From Sphingobium sp. AP50 (GTDB taxonomy: Bacteria; Pseudomonadota; Alphaproteobacteria; Sphingomonadales; Sphingomonadaceae): a stretch of DNA of 64,000 nucleotides. Shown piece by piece: positions 60,190-64,000 of this stretch. The notes beneath the pieces are model-generated. The model made no database searches and was not told the origin of the DNA. It was given only the letters and a program-made list of their open reading frames with translations. The stretch lies in the NCBI RefSeq assembly GCF_900109095.1, contig NZ_FNYZ01000003.1, positions 290,016 to 354,015 of the forward strand. The letters run 5' to 3'. The translations under genes were made by a program, and so were the position numbers. The number at the start of each line of letters is the position of its first letter. Position 1 is the stretch's first letter.

Positions 60190-61359
60190 TTACATCGTCG
60201 CCGTTGTCCAGCCTTCCAGACCCAGCCATTGCGCCATCCGCGCCAACTGCTCTTCCAGCGCTTCACGGCTATCCGATGGCGCGCCCGGCTCGAAGTGCAT
60301 GGATTGGACGACCAGCCGGCCAGCCTTGCGATCGGCCTTCAGATCGACGCGCGCGACAAGGCTGTCGCCCAGCAGGAAGGGCAGGACATAATAGCCATAT
60401 TCCCGCTTTTCGGCAGGGACATAGATTTCGATCCGGTAGCGAAACCCGAACAGTCGCTCCGTGCGGTCGCGCTCCCAGATCAGCGGGTCGAAGGGCACGA
60501 GAAGCGCCTGCGCGTCGATACGACGGGGTCGCCGCGCGTCGCGATACAGCCAGGCATGACGCCAGCCGGGCACATGGACGGGCACCAATATCCCTTCTTC
60601 GGCAAGCGAATGGATCGCGGGCATCGCATCGCGCGGCGACTGGCGGAAATAGTCCCGCAGCTCGCCGCTGGTCGCGATGCCATGCGCCTGCGCTGCACAT
60701 TGGATCAAGGCGCGGTGCGCATCAAAGTCCGATGGTGTCGGCTGGTTCAGGATGGCCGCCGGGATCACCCGCTCTGTCAGGTCATAGACCCGCTCGAAAT
60801 TGCCGCGCCGGCTGGCCGTGGTGATATGCCCTGCCCAGAACAGCCATTCGAGCGCACGCTTGGTATCGCTCCACTCCCACCAACCCGTCTGGCCCTTGTG
60901 CGATTCGAAATCCGACACCGCCATAGGTCCGTCGATCTTTATCCGATCGAGGAGCGCCATTGCTTCACCGCGCCGCTCGGTCGCGTAGACCCGCATGCCT
61001 GTCCAGCCGGTCTCACCGCGATCAGCCTGCGCCATGCGCCAGCGAAGCAGCGGCTGGAATTCGAACGGCAGAAGCGAGGCCTCATGCGCCCAATATTCGA
61101 AAAGCTTGCGCTCGCGCGGCTTGCCCCAGGCAAGGGCGTCCAATGCCGTGCGATCATAACATCCCAGTCGCGAAAAGGCGGGGAGATAATGGGCTCGGCT
61201 AAGAACGTTGACGCTATCGATCTGGTGAAGATGAAGCCTGCCCAATAACTGCCGCAGATGATGGCGCCCGGCTACGCCGGGCCTCTTTTGCCCGAACCCT
61301 TGCGCGCCAAGGGCGATGCGTCGCGCCTGTGCCTGCCCTATATTTTCGATCGCTGTCAC
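60190..61359 (-). CDS. AlkX/YcaQ-type winged-helix DNA glycosylase
   Basis: A 389-residue protein of the HTH_42/YcaQ family. The motif QIDSVNVLSRAHYLPAFSRL contains the QxD catalytic pair of AlkX/YcaQ glycosylases, which excise bulky or cross-linked bases. A winged-helix array follows. It is in keeping with the DNA-repair genes ku and ligD nearby. I assign it from the QxD motif and overall shape; some relatives are annotated only as winged-helix DNA-binding proteins. Confidence 0.85.
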   Translation of the reverse strand: MTAIENIGQAQARRIALGAQGFGQKRPGVAGRHHLRQLLGRLHLHQIDSVNVLSRAHYLPAFSRLGCYDRTALDALAWGKPRERKLFEYWAHEASLLPFEFQPLLRWRMAQADRGETGWTGMRVYATERRGEAMALLDRIKIDGPMAVSDFESHKGQTGWWEWSDTKRALEWLFWAGHITTASRRGNFERVYDLTERVIPAAILNQPTPSDFDAHRALIQCAAQAHGIATSGELRDYFRQSPRDAMPAIHSLAEEGILVPVHVPGWRHAWLYRDARRPRRIDAQALLVPFDPLIWERDRTERLFGFRYRIEIYVPAEKREYGYYVLPFLLGDSLVARVDLKADRKAGRLVVQSMHFEPGAPSDSREALEEQLARMAQWLGLEGWTTATM

Positions 61360-61408
61360 GGCTCAAGGGTTAGATACCCGCCCGGGCCAAAGCAATTACA
61401 TGATCGCT

Positions 61409-61630
61409 TCAATTCACAGATCCGGCGGCTGTATTGTCAGCATTGATGTTGTCAGCGCCTGTCTGGCCTGTCTCAAAGAACCCGAAGCCGACCGCGATGG
61501 CCAGCAGGATTCCCACAAGGATCAGACTGATCACCAATATGTTTCGCGTCATGCGGGTTGGTGAACCACTACGCGCTTCCGTCGTCGACATGTGCGTTAC
61601 AACTTCACCATCTTCCTTTTCCTTGTGCAT
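61409..61630 (-). CDS. Small membrane protein under a stress-type promoter
   Basis: A 73-residue protein with one strong membrane helix (MTRNILVISLILVGILLAIA then VGFGFFETG). The start has AGGAG 7 bases upstream, with tandem ATGs at 61630-61636. The promoter GGAAC-N16-GGTT at 61653-61677 matches the EcfG (general stress response) consensus. No domain is recognised. It is likely a stress-induced membrane protein. Confidence 0.7.
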   Translation of the reverse strand: MHKEKEDGEVVTHMSTTEARSGSPTRMTRNILVISLILVGILLAIAVGFGFFETGQTGADNINADNTAAGSVN

Positions 61631-61652
61631 CATCATTCTCCTCGCTGATCAG

Positions 61653-61677
61653 AACCGCCTTCGGGATACTCTGTTCC
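61653..61677 (-). promoter_or_regulatory. EcfG-type stress promoter (minus strand)
   Basis: GGAAC (61673-61677), 16 bases, then GGTT (61653-61656) read on the minus strand, 23-47 bases upstream of the small membrane-protein gene. This fits the GGAAC-N16/17-GTT consensus of the alphaproteobacterial general stress response. Confidence 0.7.
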
Positions 61678-61713
61678 GCGCAGGAAAAGCGTGCTGATCT
61701 GCATCAAACAGTG

Positions 61714-61738
61714 GGAACACAGGGCTGCGCGCATGGTT
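61714..61738 (+). promoter_or_regulatory. EcfG-type stress promoter (plus strand)
   Basis: GGAAC (61714-61718), 16 bases, then GGTT (61735-61738), 45 bases upstream of the 70-residue gene at 61783. With the minus-strand promoter it forms a divergent pair within 90 bases. Confidence 0.7.
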
Positions 61739-61782
61739 CTGCCGTACAAGCCGCAACAGTGTCGGCATCTGGAGGATCACGC

Positions 61783-61995
61783 ATGCCCGGACATGAAACC
61801 GATCAGCGCAACATCAAGGCATGGGGCGATCAGGATTTGGTCGAGGCTTTCCTGCTGATAGCTGAGGCCGACCACAATTCCCCCCTTGATCAGGTTGTTC
61901 TTGGCGAGATGAACCGCCGAGCGTCAGGCGGGCATCATAATGCTCCGACCTCAAGCGAGCGCCGCCGCCTATGGGATTATGGCCGGAGCCGCTAG
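61783..61995 (+). CDS. Small conserved-type soluble protein under a stress-type promoter
   Basis: A 70-residue hydrophilic protein (begins MPGHETDQRNIKAWGDQDLV) with no recognised domain. ATG at 61783 has GGAGG about 7 bases upstream, and an EcfG-type promoter lies 45 bases further up. A longer open frame extends upstream but lacks a start site and would cross that promoter. Codon use and the ribosome site support it as a real gene. Confidence 0.65.
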   Translation: MPGHETDQRNIKAWGDQDLVEAFLLIAEADHNSPLDQVVLGEMNRRASGGHHNAPTSSERRRLWDYGRSR

Positions 61996-62071
61996 GCGCA
62001 CCGTCATTGCCGCAACCATTTGAGCAGGCGGCGCATTCTTTCCTTATTCCCATTCGAGCAGGAGAGCATCC

Positions 62072-62503
62072 TTGCCCAATATGCCTATGGGCTTCAGGCC
62101 CTTTTTGCATCCCTTGCATGACCTGCTCCTCGCTTTTCCTGTGGCGCTGTTCACGTTCGCGCTGGTGACCGACATCGCCTATCTTCAGACCGCTGAAATC
62201 CAGTGGACCAATTTCTCCTCCTGGTTGATCGTGGGCGCCTTGCTGACTGGCGGCATGGTGCTGTTTTGGAGCATCATTCTTGCGATTGCCGCCCGGCGCG
62301 GGGCGCATCGGCAGCCATCGTTGCTCTACGCGGTGCTGATCGCCATCATGTGGGTGGCGGGTCTGGTGAATGCGTTCCAGCATAGTCAGGATGCCTGGAG
62401 TTCGGTTGGCGTCACCGGTCTCATCCTGTCGATCATCAGCACGGTCTTTGCCCTGGCGGCCAGTTGGGTCGCTCACCGCACCGTTCGGGAGATGGCACGA
62501 TGA
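62072..62503 (+). CDS. DUF2231-like membrane protein
   Basis: A 143-residue protein with four membrane segments and the N-terminal HPLHDLLLAFPVALFTFAL typical of DUF2231 proteins, whose His residues may bind heme. TTG at 62072 has AGGAGAG upstream; ATG at 62081 is the alternative. It overlaps the next gene by 4 bases. Its pairing with a dehydrogenase suggests an electron-transfer role (inference). Confidence 0.82.
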   Translation: MPNMPMGFRPFLHPLHDLLLAFPVALFTFALVTDIAYLQTAEIQWTNFSSWLIVGALLTGGMVLFWSIILAIAARRGAHRQPSLLYAVLIAIMWVAGLVNAFQHSQDAWSSVGVTGLILSIISTVFALAASWVAHRTVREMAR

Positions 62504-63801
62504 GCATCGCTCCTACGCGCAACCTTTGCGCCACCCTCTTCACCCTCGCACTCGCCGGATGCGGCAGCAGCCAGCCCGGGCTTGACCAGACCGGCGCCAA
62601 TCCCGACCTTCCGGGACAGCGTCAAACGCTGGTGCCGCCGATCAGGATCGCGACGCCCGAGGGCTGGGATGGCGAAAGCCCGACCGCGCCGCGGGGCTTT
62701 ACCGTGACCGCACTGGCAACCGACCTCAAGATACCGCGTCAGACCCTTATCCTGCCCAATGGCGACATCCTGGTAGCAGAAGGGTCAGGCGGCAGCGCCC
62801 CGCTCATGCGTCCCAAAGATGTGATCGCGGGCTATATCAAGAGCTTGGGCAAAACGCCGGCAAAGGGCGGCAATCGCATCACGCTGCTGCGCGACGCCGA
62901 TGGCGATGGCAAGGCGGAGGTGCGCACCACCTTCATCGACGGCCTCAATGCACCCTATGGCCTCGCCTTCGTGGACGGCAGCCTCTACGTCGCCAATCAG
63001 GATGCCCTGCTGCGTTTCCCCTATCGTGACGGCATAACACGGATCGCCACCCCCGGTCAGGAAGTTACCAAGCTTCCCTCCCGCCTCAACCATCACTGGA
63101 CCAAGGCGCTGACGGCCAGCGCCGACGGCACGAAACTCTATGTCGGCATTGGCTCGAACAGCAATGTGGGCGAGCGCGGGATGGCGGTCGAAGAGGATCG
63201 CGCCGTCATCTGGGAAATCGACCGTGCGACCGGCGCGCATCGCACCTATGCCAGCGGCATCCGCAATCCTACTGCGCTTGCCATCAATCCGCAGACGCAG
63301 ACGCTCTGGTCGGTCGTGAACGAGCGGGATGAGCTGGGGCCTCAGCTAGTGCCGGACTATCTGACATCCGTGCGCCCCGACGCCTTCTACGGCTGGCCCT
63401 ACAGCTATTGGGGCAACAATATCGATCCGCGCGTCCATCCCCAGAACCCGAAGATGGTCGAAAAGGCTGTTCGCCCAGATTATGCTCTGGGCTCGCATGT
63501 TGCCGCCCTCGGTCTCAGCTTCGTGACCGGTGCTGGCCTTGGCCCGTCCTTCACGCAGGGCGCCTTTATCGGGCAGCATGGCAGCTGGAATCGGCAGGAT
63601 CTGTCGGGCTACAAGGTCGTATGGGTGCCGTTCGCCAATGGTCGCCCGGCAGGCAAGCCAGTCGATTTCCTGACCGGCTTCATCAAGGACGGGCACGCAC
63701 GCGGCCGCCCGGTCGGCGTGACCTATGATTCGTCGCGCGGGAGCCTCATCGTCGCAGACGACCTGTCGAACACGGTCTGGCGGGTCGCGCCCGCCCGATG
63801 A
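62500..63801 (+). CDS. PQQ/sorbosone-dehydrogenase-type lipoprotein
   Basis: A 433-residue periplasmic beta-propeller of the soluble glucose/L-sorbosone dehydrogenase type. The signal peptide ends in LAGC, a lipobox, so it is probably a membrane-anchored lipoprotein. Conserved family segments include LPNGDILVAEGS, LLRDADGDGKAEV and NAPYGLAFVDG, and SGIRNPTALAINP and WPYSYWG later. It would oxidise a sugar or aldose with PQQ. It is coupled by 4-base overlaps to the DUF2231-like gene before and the partial gene after. Confidence 0.87.
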   Translation: MSIAPTRNLCATLFTLALAGCGSSQPGLDQTGANPDLPGQRQTLVPPIRIATPEGWDGESPTAPRGFTVTALATDLKIPRQTLILPNGDILVAEGSGGSAPLMRPKDVIAGYIKSLGKTPAKGGNRITLLRDADGDGKAEVRTTFIDGLNAPYGLAFVDGSLYVANQDALLRFPYRDGITRIATPGQEVTKLPSRLNHHWTKALTASADGTKLYVGIGSNSNVGERGMAVEEDRAVIWEIDRATGAHRTYASGIRNPTALAINPQTQTLWSVVNERDELGPQLVPDYLTSVRPDAFYGWPYSYWGNNIDPRVHPQNPKMVEKAVRPDYALGSHVAALGLSFVTGAGLGPSFTQGAFIGQHGSWNRQDLSGYKVVWVPFANGRPAGKPVDFLTGFIKDGHARGRPVGVTYDSSRGSLIVADDLSNTVWRVAPAR

Positions 63802-64000
63802 TCGCAGCCCTGCGCTGGCGCGGGCCAGTCGAGATCAGCGCCAACCCTGAATGGCAGCAAATGGCAATCTATGCCGTTGCCGCTGCCGTCGTCCTCATCA
63901 TTCTCTTCAACATTCCTTTCATCGGCCGCATCTTGCGCACTTTGTTCTCGATCGGTTTGCTGGCGCTCTGTCTCTTCTTTCTGTTCCAGCAGGCGCCGTT
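63798..64000 (+). CDS. Partial membrane protein, runs off the right end
   Basis: The first 67 codons of an open frame that overlaps the preceding stop by 4 bases (ATGATC, TGA). It begins MIAALRWRGPVEISANPEWQ and has two hydrophobic segments. The 3' end is beyond the window. The start resembles the N-terminal membrane part of retropepsin-like aspartic proteases of sphingomonads, but this rests on memory of that group and is weak. Confidence 0.5.
   Translation, partial: MIAALRWRGPVEISANPEWQQMAIYAVAAAVVLIILFNIPFIGRILRTLFSIGLLALCLFFLFQQAP

Noticed and set aside
61558..61782. Upstream extension of the 70-residue gene at 61783
   Set aside because: It would run through the stress-type promoter and the start of the divergent gene; the ATG at 61783 has its own ribosome site.
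1..64000. CRISPR arrays, rRNA or tRNA genes
   Set aside because: No regularly spaced repeats and no recognisable rRNA or tRNA sequence were seen.

Overview
The window looks like chromosome (or megaplasmid) DNA of a sphingomonad alphaproteobacterium (Sphingobium, Novosphingobium or Sphingomonas type). The grounds are high GC, two large TonB-dependent receptors with sphingomonad-style signal peptides, many Rieske oxygenase alpha subunits and acyl-CoA enzymes, GGAAC-N16-GGTT promoters typical of the alphaproteobacterial general stress response, and a Ku/LigD pair. No rRNA, tRNA or CRISPR array was seen.

Positions 30-49811 form one dense accessory catabolic island of about 48 genes. From left to right: a Rieske oxygenase and a P450 divergent from a TetR regulator; a TonB receptor; a five-gene operon (HMG-CoA-synthase-like/DUF35 fusion, thiolase, MaoC hydratase, CitE-like lyase, acyl-CoA dehydrogenase) divergent from a Rieske ferredoxin; SDRs, an APH-fold kinase-like protein and two MFS transporters; an orphan lipoyl-domain protein, a BKACE beta-keto acid cleavage enzyme and an acyl-CoA ligase; a MaoC/flavodoxin-like/phosphatase operon; a second Rieske oxygenase with an MDR reductase; a MarR regulator; an epoxide hydrolase with a second APH-fold kinase; a VOC protein, SDR, second acyl-CoA dehydrogenase, E1 alpha/beta of a 2-oxoacid dehydrogenase and a crotonase; a third Rieske oxygenase; a second TonB receptor; a second MarR; a lipoyl-less E2 core; a crotonase, a limonene-epoxide-hydrolase-like protein, a Gfo/Idh oxidoreductase, an SDR and an Old Yellow Enzyme.

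The logic is outer-membrane uptake, oxygenation by Rieske enzymes or P450, epoxide opening, dehydrogenation and CoA-dependent carbon-chain or ring breakdown. The substrate cannot be read from sequence. An alicyclic or polycyclic compound (terpenoid, steroid-like or similar) fits best, and this is inference. Many genes come in twos or threes: three Rieske alphas, three AttH/CrtC-like proteins, two MarR, two TonB receptors, two MFS, two APH-fold proteins. Two sets of shared operator-like sequences tie scattered promoters together: a TetR-type palindrome at two promoters, and a TATRRT-N6-GCATACGAATT-like box at eight.

Positions 49900-51436 hold an insertion scar: an IS3-family element, itself frameshifted, inside a truncated remnant of a second IS3-type element. 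This marks the right edge of the island.

Positions 51480-64000 look like conserved chromosome with stress and repair genes: an AsmA-like protein, a decayed GGDEF gene, a ku-mgtC-ligD operon with an SDR, SirB1-like and AlkX/YcaQ-like proteins, two small genes under a divergent pair of stress-type promoters, and a DUF2231/PQQ-type dehydrogenase operon that runs off the right end.
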